DNA of 10,341 nucleotides from DATGMB01 sp035293845 (GTDB lineage Bacteria > Acidobacteriota > Terriglobia > Bryobacterales > Bryobacteraceae). This document shows positions 1 through 5,634 of the stretch, piece after piece; the stretch's first letter is position 1; every line of letters starts with the position of its first letter. A program made the position numbers and the translations under genes. Location of the stretch: positions 1-10,341 of the forward strand of contig DATGMB010000160.1 of the NCBI GenBank assembly GCA_035293845.1, written 5' to 3'. The notes below the pieces were generated by a model. The model was given only the letters and a program-made list of their open reading frames with translations, did not search any database and was not told where the DNA came from.

Positions 1-401
1 GCGGACGACGTCTGGAATTTGGCGTCAATCTCCACCTGGTAGCCGCTCGCCAGCCGGTTGGTCTCGTTCGCCATCCCCACCACCGCCATCAGCTCCGCGA
101 ACATCGCATCCGTCATGCCCGCCTTTCGCGCGCTCGCGGTATGGGACGCAATGCAATACCCGCACTGGTTGGTCGCGCTGACGGCGACGTAAATCATCTC
201 CTTCGTCAGCGCATCGAGCGCCCCCGGCGCCATGATCTCCTTGACGCTCTCCCACGTCCGCCGCAGCAGCGCCGGATCGTGCGCCAGCGCCTTCCAGAAG
301 TTGTTGACGGAATCCGTCCGGCGCGTGGTCATAATATCGTCATACACCGCCCGCACTTCCGGACTCGCTTCCCCGTATTCGATCCATCCGCAGGTTGCCA
401 T
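1..401 (-). CDS. AhpD-like / carboxymuconolactone decarboxylase family protein (partial, C-terminus outside the window)
   Basis: About 133 residues are visible, beginning MATCGWIEYGEASPEV; the C-terminus lies beyond base 1. The middle reads NQCGYCIASHT, the CxxC-xxx-His redox motif of AhpD-like alkylhydroperoxidases in the carboxymuconolactone decarboxylase superfamily. It is preceded by a helical stretch (ALDALTKEMIYVAVSATN) typical of the fold. Family members with this motif usually reduce peroxides through a cysteine pair, or are uncharacterised thiol oxidoreductases; the substrate cannot be read here. The ATG at 401 lies 15 bases after the TAA of the upstream VOC gene in the same frame, with no clear Shine-Dalgarno site, so the two are probably cotranscribed. 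The family assignment is strong; the exact reaction is not known. Confidence 0.88.
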   Translation of the reverse strand, partial: MATCGWIEYGEASPEVRAVYDDIMTTRRTDSVNNFWKALAHDPALLRRTWESVKEIMAPGALDALTKEMIYVAVSATNQCGYCIASHTASARKAGMTDAMFAELMAVVGMANETNRLASGYQVEIDAKFQTSS

Positions 402-416
402 GCGGAAATTGTAGCG

Positions 417-893
417 TTATGGATGGCCGCCGCCGAACGCCTTGGCCGCGCGCCGCTGCGCCTCCTCGGGCGTAACCTCTTCGATGCGGGTCGAAATGGC
501 CCACGTGAAGCCGAACGGGTCGCGCAGGTGGCCGTAGCGGTCGCCCCAGAACTGGTCGGCCAGCGGCATCTTCACCTCGCAGCCGGCCGCCACCGCCTGG
601 GCCCACGTGGCATCGGCATCCGGCACGTACAGGTTCAGCACGAACGGCAAATTGCCTTTCACAAACGGCGGCATGTGGAACTCTTCGCTGAAATCGTCGG
701 CAAACATCAGCATGGAGTCGCCGATCTTCACCGTGGCGTGCATCAGCTTGCCGCCGGGCCCCGGCGAGCGGTGCATCTCCACGGCGTTGAAAGCCTTCTT
801 CAGGAAATCGATATACGCCGCCGCGCCGTTCACGTTCAGGTGCGGTGTAATCGAATGGAAACCGGGCGGAATGGGTGTCGGTTTGCCGGACAT
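417..893 (-). CDS. PhnB-like VOC (glyoxalase/bleomycin-resistance fold) protein
   Basis: A 158-residue protein, normal for single-chain PhnB-like VOC proteins. It opens with FHSITPHLNVNGAAAYIDFLKKAF, the characteristic first beta-alpha unit of the PhnB subgroup, then HATVKIGDSMLMFADD, and ends with DRYGHLRDPFGFTWAIST, the usual second-module sequence with the metal-site-like DPFG. The VOC fold covers dioxygenases, isomerases, glyoxalases and antibiotic-binding proteins. PhnB itself has no firmly established reaction, so only the fold is claimed. The gene is first in a two-gene minus-strand unit with the AhpD-like gene. It starts 34 bases from the divergent dipeptidase gene; a -10-like TATGCT ends 6 bases before the ATG, so the message may be leaderless. 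Confidence 0.9.
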   Translation of the reverse strand: MSGKPTPIPPGFHSITPHLNVNGAAAYIDFLKKAFNAVEMHRSPGPGGKLMHATVKIGDSMLMFADDFSEEFHMPPFVKGNLPFVLNLYVPDADATWAQAVAAGCEVKMPLADQFWGDRYGHLRDPFGFTWAISTRIEEVTPEEAQRRAAKAFGGGHP

Positions 894-899
894 GAGCAG

Positions 900-905
900 A
901 GCATA
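900..905 (-). promoter_or_regulatory. Candidate -10 box for the VOC gene
   Basis: On the minus strand TATGCT fits TAnnnT and ends 6 bases before the ATG at 893, so transcription would begin at or next to the A of the start codon. There is no clear -35 and no Shine-Dalgarno site. It mirrors the plus-strand box at 916-921 around the exact midpoint between the two start codons. Confidence 0.45.
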
Positions 906-918
906 TCAGGTGCGATAT
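903..918. promoter_or_regulatory. Inverted repeat ATATC-N6-GATAT in the divergent promoter
   Basis: Perfect 5-base arms flank a 6-base spacer (AGGTGC). The centre, 910.5, is exactly midway between the two start codons at 893 and 928, and the arms overlap both candidate -10 boxes. It could be an operator serving both genes or simply follow from the two mirrored -10 boxes. Confidence 0.4.
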
Positions 919-921
919 AGT
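916..921 (+). promoter_or_regulatory. Candidate -10 box for the dipeptidase gene
   Basis: TATAGT differs from the TATAAT consensus at one base and ends 6 bases before the ATG at 928, predicting a transcript that starts at the A of the start codon. No Shine-Dalgarno site precedes the ATG, which agrees with leaderless translation. No good -35 is visible. Confidence 0.5.
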
Positions 922-927
922 TTGCCC

Positions 928-2040
928 ATGCGGTTTTTCCCGGTATTGTTCGCCTTCGCCCCACTCTTTGCGCAGTCGATCGGCATCGACAGCCACATCG
1001 ACACCGCGCAGCGGGTCCTCATCGATCGCGCCGACCTGACGCAGCGCTCGCCGGTCGGCCATGTCGATATCCCCCGCCTCCGCGAAGGCGGCGTGAACGC
1101 CCCGTTCTTCGCCCTCTGGGTCCCCACCTATTACCATGGCGCCGAAGCGGTGCGCCGCACGCTCGACCTGCGCGACGCCATGCAGCGCCTCTTCGACACC
1201 CACCCCGATCAGATCGCCCTGGCCCTCAACGCCTCCGATATCGAGCGCATCACCCGCTCCGGCCGCATCGCCGCCATCCTCACGATCGAAGGCGGCCACC
1301 AGATCGATGACGATCTGGCCGTCCTCCGCGTCTACTACCGCCTCGGCATCCGCTCCATGACCCTCACGCATTTCCGCAACACCGATTGGGCCGATTCCTC
1401 GACCGATCAGCCGGCCCACAACGGGCTCACCGATTTCGGCAAGGAAGTCGTCCGCGAGATGAACCGCCTCGGCATGCTGGTCGATGTCTCGCACGTCTCC
1501 GACAAGACTTTTTACGATGCTCTCGCCGTCTCCACCAGACCCGTGATCGCGTCGCACTCCTCATGCCGCGCCCTCTCCGAAGTGCCGCGCAATATGACCG
1601 ACGACATGCTGCGCGCGCTCGCTAAGAACGGCGGCGTCGTGGGTATCAACTTCGGCGAAGGCTTCGTCAGCCAGAAGGACGCCGAGCAGTTGAAGGCCGC
1701 CATTTCGAGTATCACGGAAGAGCCTTCGCTCACCGGACAGGCGCTCGACAGGTACGCCGCCGAGCAGCACCATCGCCAGATGAAGCCCGCGCCCGTCCTC
1801 GCCACCGTGGAGGATGCCGCCGACCAGGTCGATCACGCCGTGAAAATCGCCGGCATCGGCCACGTCGGCATCGGCAGCGATTTCGACGGCATCTCCGGCC
1901 CGCCCAAAGGCCTGGAGGACATCTCCAAAATGGGCGCCCTCAAAGCCGCCCTTCGCAAGCGCGGCTACAGCGAAGAGGACCTGAAGAAAATCTTCGGCCT
2001 GAACACGCTCCGCGTGCTGCGCGAAGTGACCGGGAAATAG
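928..2040 (+). CDS. Membrane dipeptidase, peptidase family M19 (exported)
   Basis: A 370-residue zinc dipeptidase, normal length for M19 (renal dipeptidase-like) enzymes, which hydrolyse dipeptides and sometimes beta-lactams. The expected metal ligands can all be seen: HxD (His23, Asp25) in IDSHID, bridging Glu121 in LTIEGGH, His189 in VDVSHVSD, His210 in IASHSSCRAL, plus Asp318 in GIGSDFDG. The N-terminus MRFFPVLFAFAPLFAQ is a short Sec-type signal peptide ending about residue 16, so the enzyme is expected in the periplasm. The frame is open further upstream, but the start at 928 is chosen because it gives the signal peptide and lies just after a -10-like box. No peptide transporter or other peptidase is next to it; a role in nutrient dipeptide breakdown is inferred. 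Confidence 0.95.
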   Translation: MRFFPVLFAFAPLFAQSIGIDSHIDTAQRVLIDRADLTQRSPVGHVDIPRLREGGVNAPFFALWVPTYYHGAEAVRRTLDLRDAMQRLFDTHPDQIALALNASDIERITRSGRIAAILTIEGGHQIDDDLAVLRVYYRLGIRSMTLTHFRNTDWADSSTDQPAHNGLTDFGKEVVREMNRLGMLVDVSHVSDKTFYDALAVSTRPVIASHSSCRALSEVPRNMTDDMLRALAKNGGVVGINFGEGFVSQKDAEQLKAAISSITEEPSLTGQALDRYAAEQHHRQMKPAPVLATVEDAADQVDHAVKIAGIGHVGIGSDFDGISGPPKGLEDISKMGALKAALRKRGYSEEDLKKIFGLNTLRVLREVTGK

Positions 2041-2085
2041 CGCGAAAGGCATCCCACTGGCACTTCACGTGCAACCACTCCGGTT

Positions 2086-2517
2086 ATGCCGGAAAAGAAA
2101 ACGGTCGAAAGAGCACGGAAGGACAAACGCGAAGGGAAATCCGCGAGCACGCAAGCCGGCGAATTCGTTCGCGAAGAAATGGAGCACATCCGCAAGGGAA
2201 AGCAGGGCGCGCGTTCCACCAAGCAGGCAATCGCCATCGGCCTCTCAAAAGCGCGGCGCGCCGGCGTCAAGCTGAAGCCGCCCAAGGCCGGAACCACGTC
2301 GGAGCGCACGCGCAAGCAGGCCTCGCGCGACCTCAAGAAGGGTTCGAGCGCGAAAAAGACGACGAAGAAGGTGTCCGCCAAGCGCTCGCGTGCCACCAGC
2401 AATGCTCTGAAACGGGAAGGCAGGAGCGCGGCGTCGAAGAAGGCCCTATCCAAGCAGGCGAAGAGCGCGGCGCAGGCACGCCGCCGGCGCGGCAAGGCTA
2501 CGGCGTCGCGGGCATAG
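2086..2517 (+). CDS. Lysine/arginine/alanine-rich DUF6496-like basic protein
   Basis: A 143-residue, extremely basic protein. Residues about 20-85 contain the recognisable block AGEFVREEMEHIRKGKQGARSTKQAIAIGLSKARRAGVKL (split here only for description: a helical GEFVREE part and a KQAIAIGLSKARRAG part), which matches my memory of DUF6496 proteins, some labelled in databases as plasmid stabilisation proteins. No toxin or plasmid partner is nearby. Residues about 86-143 are a low-complexity Lys/Arg/Ala/Ser tail resembling histone H1 or the tails of HU-like proteins, so nucleic-acid binding is inferred. It starts 45 bases after the dipeptidase stop without an evident Shine-Dalgarno site or terminator. 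Its last 20 bases overlap the end of the convergent HAD gene. Confidence 0.82.
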   Translation: MPEKKTVERARKDKREGKSASTQAGEFVREEMEHIRKGKQGARSTKQAIAIGLSKARRAGVKLKPPKAGTTSERTRKQASRDLKKGSSAKKTTKKVSAKRSRATSNALKREGRSAASKKALSKQAKSAAQARRRRGKATASRA

Positions 2518-3109
2518 CCAGCGCAGTCCGCAGCACCCGCTCGAGCTCGCTCGGGTGTCCGACCCGCGCGACGGTGAAGCCCGCCGCGCGCCCGCTGGCG
2601 ATCCCCGCCTCGGAATCCTCCAGCACCAGCGGCGCCGAGACGCCCAGCCGGGAGGCGGCGAGCAGATAGGGCTCCGGCGCGGGCTTATGGTGCTCCACGT
2701 CTCCGCCGCCGACGATCGTATCGAAATAGCCGCGCAGCCCCGCGCGCTCGACCAGCGGCTCGATCTCGGACCGGCCGCTCGAGCTGACGATCGCCATCCG
2801 GTAGCTGCCGCGCAGTTCTTCGAGCAGCCCGGGCAGCCCCTCGGGAAACGGCGGCGCCGCGATCATCCGCTGCTGGAACAGCTCTTTCTTCGCCGGATAC
2901 CGCTCCCACAGCTCGCGCCAGTCGCGCCCGTCGGCCATCATCTGGAGCATCAGGCGGTCGTCAATCCCGATGCAGCGCTCGCGGTAAAAATCCCATTCGA
3001 GCGAGACCCCGAGCGGCAGCAGCACCTCCCGCCAGCACGCCCAGTGGACCGGCTCGCTATCGAGCAGCACACCGTCGAAGTCGAAGAGAATGGAGTCGAA
3101 GCGCGGCAT
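2498..3109 (-). CDS. HAD-superfamily hydrolase, beta-phosphoglucomutase-like
   Basis: A 203-residue protein with the whole HAD signature. Motif I is LFDFDGVLLDSEP (nucleophile Asp10, general acid/base Asp12); motif II is the serine run at 109-111; motif III is Lys142 in HHKPAPEPY; motif IV is LEDSEAGI with Glu164 and Asp165. The helical insert between motifs I and II is a type C1 cap, and the DFDGVLLDSEP plus LEDSEAGI pattern is that of the beta-phosphoglucomutase / phosphoglycolate phosphatase / 2-deoxyglucose-6-phosphatase group. The substrate cannot be chosen from sequence alone. The start at 3109 puts motif I at the usual distance from the N-terminus; upstream in-frame starts add about 50 residues with no HAD-like character. 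The 3' end overlaps the plus-strand basic protein gene by 20 bases. Confidence 0.93.
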   Translation of the reverse strand: MPRFDSILFDFDGVLLDSEPVHWACWREVLLPLGVSLEWDFYRERCIGIDDRLMLQMMADGRDWRELWERYPAKKELFQQRMIAAPPFPEGLPGLLEELRGSYRMAIVSSSGRSEIEPLVERAGLRGYFDTIVGGGDVEHHKPAPEPYLLAASRLGVSAPLVLEDSEAGIASGRAAGFTVARVGHPSELERVLRTALAMPATP

Positions 3110-3252
3110 CCGGGAGAAGTCCCCAGCGTACCACGCGTGCGTGCGCGCCCCACACCGGTTCATGGCAGCGAACAGAGGCACCGCCGTGAGCGAGCGGCGC
3201 GCCCGCTCGCACCGCTCCCCCGCCGCGTGTGGTATGAGTGGATTGAGCCACC

Positions 3253-3498
3253 ATGCCGACACCAGAAGAAATGCAAGCGGAACTGGAGCGGCTTCGCGCC
3301 GAAAACGAAGCGCTGAAGCGGCCCCGCGGTCAGATGTCCATGCGGGTCAGCGAAAAAGGCGCCCTGTCCGTCTACGGCCTGGGACGCTTTCCCGTAACCC
3401 TCTACCGCGAGCAGTGGGAAAAGCTGCTCGGCATGGCCGATGAAATCCGCGCGTTCATCGAGACTCACGATAACGATCTCAAGAAAAAGGAAGCCTAG
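3253..3498 (+). CDS. Small conserved protein with N-terminal coiled coil
   Basis: An 81-residue protein. Residues 4-24 (PEEMQAELERLRAENEALK) form a short heptad-like coiled coil. They are followed by a compact segment, MSMRVSEKGALSVYGLGRFPVTLYREQWEKLL, that reads as a two- or three-stranded sheet and a helix, ending in a charged DLKKKEA tail. I recognise the core (SEKGA-SVYGLGRFPVTLY--QW-KLL) as recurring in small uncharacterised proteins of Acidobacteria and other environmental phyla, but know of no assigned function. It is the first gene of a probable plus-strand operon with the alpha/beta hydrolase 31 bases downstream and diverges from the HAD gene across 143 bases. No strong Shine-Dalgarno site is seen before the ATG. 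Confidence 0.85.
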   Translation: MPTPEEMQAELERLRAENEALKRPRGQMSMRVSEKGALSVYGLGRFPVTLYREQWEKLLGMADEIRAFIETHDNDLKKKEA

Positions 3499-3529
3499 CG
3501 CCGCGACTCACGCCCCACCGGCGGCTCCC

Positions 3530-4168
3530 ATGCCGATGGAAGAACCCTTCTCCTCTGCGCTCATTCGCGGCACGCTCCACCGCCCGGACGCCGAAAGCGG
3601 CGACGCCTTCGCGCTCACTCACGGCGCCGGCGGCAACAGCAATACCCCGCTGCTCATAAAGCTGGCCCGCGCCTGCGCGGACCAGGGCCATCTGGCGCTG
3701 CGGTACGACCTGCCGTTTCGCGTGACGCGCTCCGCGGGCCCGCCCTTCCCCGCGGGCGCCACGCGCGATCGCGAGGGCATCGCCGCGGCCATTGCCGCCG
3801 TGCGCGGCATGGCCGGCGGACGCGTGATCGCAGGCGGACATTCGTACGGCGGCCGCCAGACCAGCATGCTCGCCGCGGAGCAACCCGGCATCGCCGATGC
3901 CCTGTTGCTGCTCGCCTACCCGCTCCATCCACCCCACAAGCCCGAACAGAAGCGGACGGCGCACCTGCCCAATCTCCGCACTCCGGTCCTCTTCGTCCAC
4001 GGAACCGCCGACCCCTTCGCTTCCCCCGAAGAACTGCGCGAAGCCATCGCCCTGATCCCCGCCCCCACCGATCTTCTGATCGTCGAAGGCGCCGCCCACA
4101 ACCTGTCGCGCGCCGCGGGTCTGGCTACCGAAATCCTGAACCGCCTTTACGCGCTCCTCCATCGGTGA
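3530..4168 (+). CDS. Alpha/beta hydrolase, KANL3/TEX30-type (dienelactone-hydrolase-like)
   Basis: A 212-residue cytoplasmic alpha/beta hydrolase without a signal peptide. The oxyanion region is LTHGAGGNSNTP (residues 29-40), the nucleophile elbow is GGHSYGGRQ with Ser105, the acid is Asp161 in VHGTADPF, and the base is His190 in EGAAHNLS, giving a complete catalytic triad in the right order. The HGAGG start, short cap and size match the KANL3/TEX30 alpha/beta-hydrolase-like group; bacterial members are uncharacterised, and the substrate (ester or lactone) is unknown. The frame is open back to 3440, but starting there would overlap the previous gene by 59 bases and add a low-complexity extension, so ATG 3530 (or 3536) is preferred. 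Probably cotranscribed with the 81-residue gene upstream. Confidence 0.92.
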   Translation: MPMEEPFSSALIRGTLHRPDAESGDAFALTHGAGGNSNTPLLIKLARACADQGHLALRYDLPFRVTRSAGPPFPAGATRDREGIAAAIAAVRGMAGGRVIAGGHSYGGRQTSMLAAEQPGIADALLLLAYPLHPPHKPEQKRTAHLPNLRTPVLFVHGTADPFASPEELREAIALIPAPTDLLIVEGAAHNLSRAAGLATEILNRLYALLHR

Positions 4169-4244
4169 CCTTGTGATCCCTGCCGCCTGATCCTCGACGG
4201 AACAAAATGCCACGCGCAACGTCTTATCATTGCGAGCGGCAACC

Positions 4245-4448
4245 ATGGCCTTTGTATCGATCAAGCCCGAACCCGGAGCGCTCCGCAGCGCTGCGTCCCC
4301 TGAACCGCCTTCGCTGCACCCCGCCTGGCGTGCATTCATCCGGTATTGCCGCGACCTGAATCATGGCGAGATCGAAGGTCTCGTCATTCAGGATGGGCTC
4401 CCAGTCCGAGCCGAAATCACACGCAAAAAGGTGAAGTTCATCCCTTAG
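4245..4448 (+). CDS. Small conserved hypothetical protein (67 aa)
   Basis: A 67-residue protein beginning MAFVSIKPEPG. The C-terminal half, HPAWRAFIRYCRDLNHGEIEGLVIQDGLPVRAEITRKKVKF, is a helix followed by a strand pattern that looks folded and conserved (AFIRYCR-L--GEIE-L-IQDGLPV-AE), unlike the variable N-terminal third. I know of no function; the I-Q-D-G-L-P-V turn and basic C-terminus give no catalytic hint. A TTG at 4230 would add five residues, but ATG 4245 is preferred. A -10-like TATCAT lies at 4225-4230, so it may have its own promoter or be the last gene of the operon beginning at 3253. A strong terminator follows its stop by 26 bases, consistent with a real gene end. Confidence 0.7.
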   Translation: MAFVSIKPEPGALRSAASPEPPSLHPAWRAFIRYCRDLNHGEIEGLVIQDGLPVRAEITRKKVKFIP

Positions 4449-4474
4449 ACGTTGGCTGACCGAAGCTCTCGGAG

Positions 4475-4523
4475 GCCGTCGCAGGGGCACTCACATGCCC
4501 CCGCGGCGGCTTTTTTGTTTTTT
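4475..4523 (+). terminator. Intrinsic (Rho-independent) terminator
   Basis: The left arm GCCGTCGC (4475-4482) pairs with GCGGCGGC (4503-4510) with one T-G wobble; after an A/C mismatch, GGGGCA (4484-4489) pairs with TGCCCC (4496-4501) around a six-base loop. A T tract, TTTTTTGTTTTTT, follows at 4511-4523. This is the clearest terminator in the window and should end transcripts of the 3253-4448 operon. It sits in the leader of the TPR gene, one base before that gene's Shine-Dalgarno site. Confidence 0.93.
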
Positions 4524-4528
4524 GGAGG
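4524..4528 (+). promoter_or_regulatory. Ribosome-binding site fixing the GTG start of the TPR gene
   Basis: GGAGG at 4524-4528 lies four bases before the GTG at 4533. It decides the start, because the frame is open upstream to 4452 through the terminator hairpin, and a start there would put unlikely sequence ahead of a clear signal peptide. Confidence 0.8.
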
Positions 4529-4532
4529 AATC

Positions 4533-5525
4533 GTGATTTCGAGAACTGCACTCGCTGCCATCTGGCTGGCGGCAGCACCCTGGACGATCTCCGCACAGCC
4601 TCAGGACCGGAGCGCGTGGCTCCATGCCATCTCCACGGCGGATCGCTTCGCCCGCGAAGGCCGTTTTCCCGACGCCGAGCGGAGCCTCCAATCCGCATTG
4701 GAACAGGCGCGCCACCTGGAGCCCGATGTGGCGCCCGCGGCGCTCACTTACAGCACTCTCGGCACCGTCTACCGCGACATGCATCGGTGTGAGCAATCCG
4801 CTGCGGCCTTTCAGCGCGCGCTGCACCTGTGGGAGAAAACCGGGCCGGGCGGCGACAGGCATTTCCTGAAGACGGCCACGAATCTGGTATCGCTGTACCT
4901 GGAATGCGGCGACGTGGAACAGGCCGAGCGCCAGCAGCGCGCCCTCGTCGAGCCGCGCGCCAACGCGCTCAGCCGCGACGATCCGGAATACGCCAACATG
5001 ATCGCCAACCGGGGCACCATCCAATTGGCAAGACATCACGACGCCGAGGCGATCGCCCTCTATCGGGAGGCCCTGGCGCTCCTGGAGCCCGCAGCCTCGA
5101 AATCTCCGTTCGAGCTCGCGTGCCTGCTCAACAATCTGGCGGTATCCTGTTCGCGCAGCGGGAATGCCAGCCAGGCGCTCAAATACAACGAACGGGCCCT
5201 CGAGTTGCTGGAATCGATTGGGGAACGCTCGTATCCCATGATCGTAGTGCTCACGAGCCGCGCCCGCTTCTTCTATTCGGGCCACCGTTATGCGGAAGCG
5301 GAGCCGCCGATCGAGCGCGCGCTGGCGCTGGCGGCGAGCGCCTACGGCCCAGACAGCCCCGCCACCGCGGCTGTGCTCGTCGAATATGCCACCGTGCTCA
5401 AGGGCGGCAAACGAAAACGGGAGGCAGCGGCGATGTACCGCGAGGCCCATCAGCTTCAGATCAACTCTTTGCGTCCCGGCACGCGGCAGACCGTGGACAT
5501 CAACGAGCTCACGAGGCTGAAGTAG
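4533..5525 (+). CDS. Exported tetratricopeptide-repeat (TPR) protein
   Basis: A 330-residue protein starting at GTG. Residues 1-22 (MISRTALAAIWLAAAPWTISAQ) form a Sec signal peptide with cleavage near AQ-PQ, so it should act in the periplasm. The rest is alpha-helical and contains about six TPR units of roughly 42 residues, similar to kinesin-light-chain-type repeats. Examples are AREGRFPDAERSLQSALEQA, LGTVYRDMHRCEQSAAAFQR, RHHDAEAIALYREALALLE, SGNASQALKYNERALELLE, SGHRYAEAEPPIERALALA and GGKRKREAAAMYREAHQL. TPR proteins are protein-protein scaffolds; no catalytic domain is fused and no partner is evident. It may be expressed by readthrough of the preceding terminator or from a promoter hidden in the leader. 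Confidence 0.9.
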   Translation: MISRTALAAIWLAAAPWTISAQPQDRSAWLHAISTADRFAREGRFPDAERSLQSALEQARHLEPDVAPAALTYSTLGTVYRDMHRCEQSAAAFQRALHLWEKTGPGGDRHFLKTATNLVSLYLECGDVEQAERQQRALVEPRANALSRDDPEYANMIANRGTIQLARHHDAEAIALYREALALLEPAASKSPFELACLLNNLAVSCSRSGNASQALKYNERALELLESIGERSYPMIVVLTSRARFFYSGHRYAEAEPPIERALALAASAYGPDSPATAAVLVEYATVLKGGKRKREAAAMYREAHQLQINSLRPGTRQTVDINELTRLK

Positions 5526-5601
5526 GGGCCCGACCCGTCCGGCCCGCTGCCGGCGCGGCCGGCCTGCAAGGGCCACGGCGCGCGGCCGCCAGCCCCCGTC
5601 T

Positions 5602-5619
5602 GTTATCCTGTTCGATAAC
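5602..5619. promoter_or_regulatory. Inverted repeat GTTATC-N6-GATAAC upstream of trpE(G)
   Basis: Perfect 6-base arms around CTGTTC, 15 bases before the trpE(G) start. The left arm overlaps a -10-like TATCCT (5604-5609), so a protein bound here would block transcription. Operator function is inferred. The core TATC-N6-GATA is the same as that of the 903-918 repeat. Confidence 0.5.
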
Positions 5620-5634
5620 CCAAGGGGCGAATCC

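Noticed and set aside
340..1557. A 405-codon open frame on the minus strand
   Set aside because: It lies opposite the VOC and dipeptidase genes, has low-complexity Gly/Ala/Asp/Arg content and no family motif; it is a high-GC shadow of genes with clear catalytic motifs.
2086..2517. Plasmid stabilisation or toxin-antitoxin role for the basic protein
   Set aside because: No toxin, antitoxin or plasmid gene is near, and the old label for this family does not rest on anything visible here.
3479..4339. A 286-codon minus-strand frame
   Set aside because: It is opposite the alpha/beta hydrolase with its complete Ser-Asp-His triad, and shows no domain of its own.
5144..5614. An 11-base repeat, TATCCTGTTCG, inside the TPR gene and before trpE(G)
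   Set aside because: Matches of this length are expected by chance in 10 kb, and one copy is in coding sequence without the palindrome.
5526..5634. Tryptophan attenuator leader before trpE(G)
   Set aside because: No TGG codon occurs on the plus strand in this stretch, no leader ORF with Trp codons exists, and the GC-rich inverted segments have no T tract.
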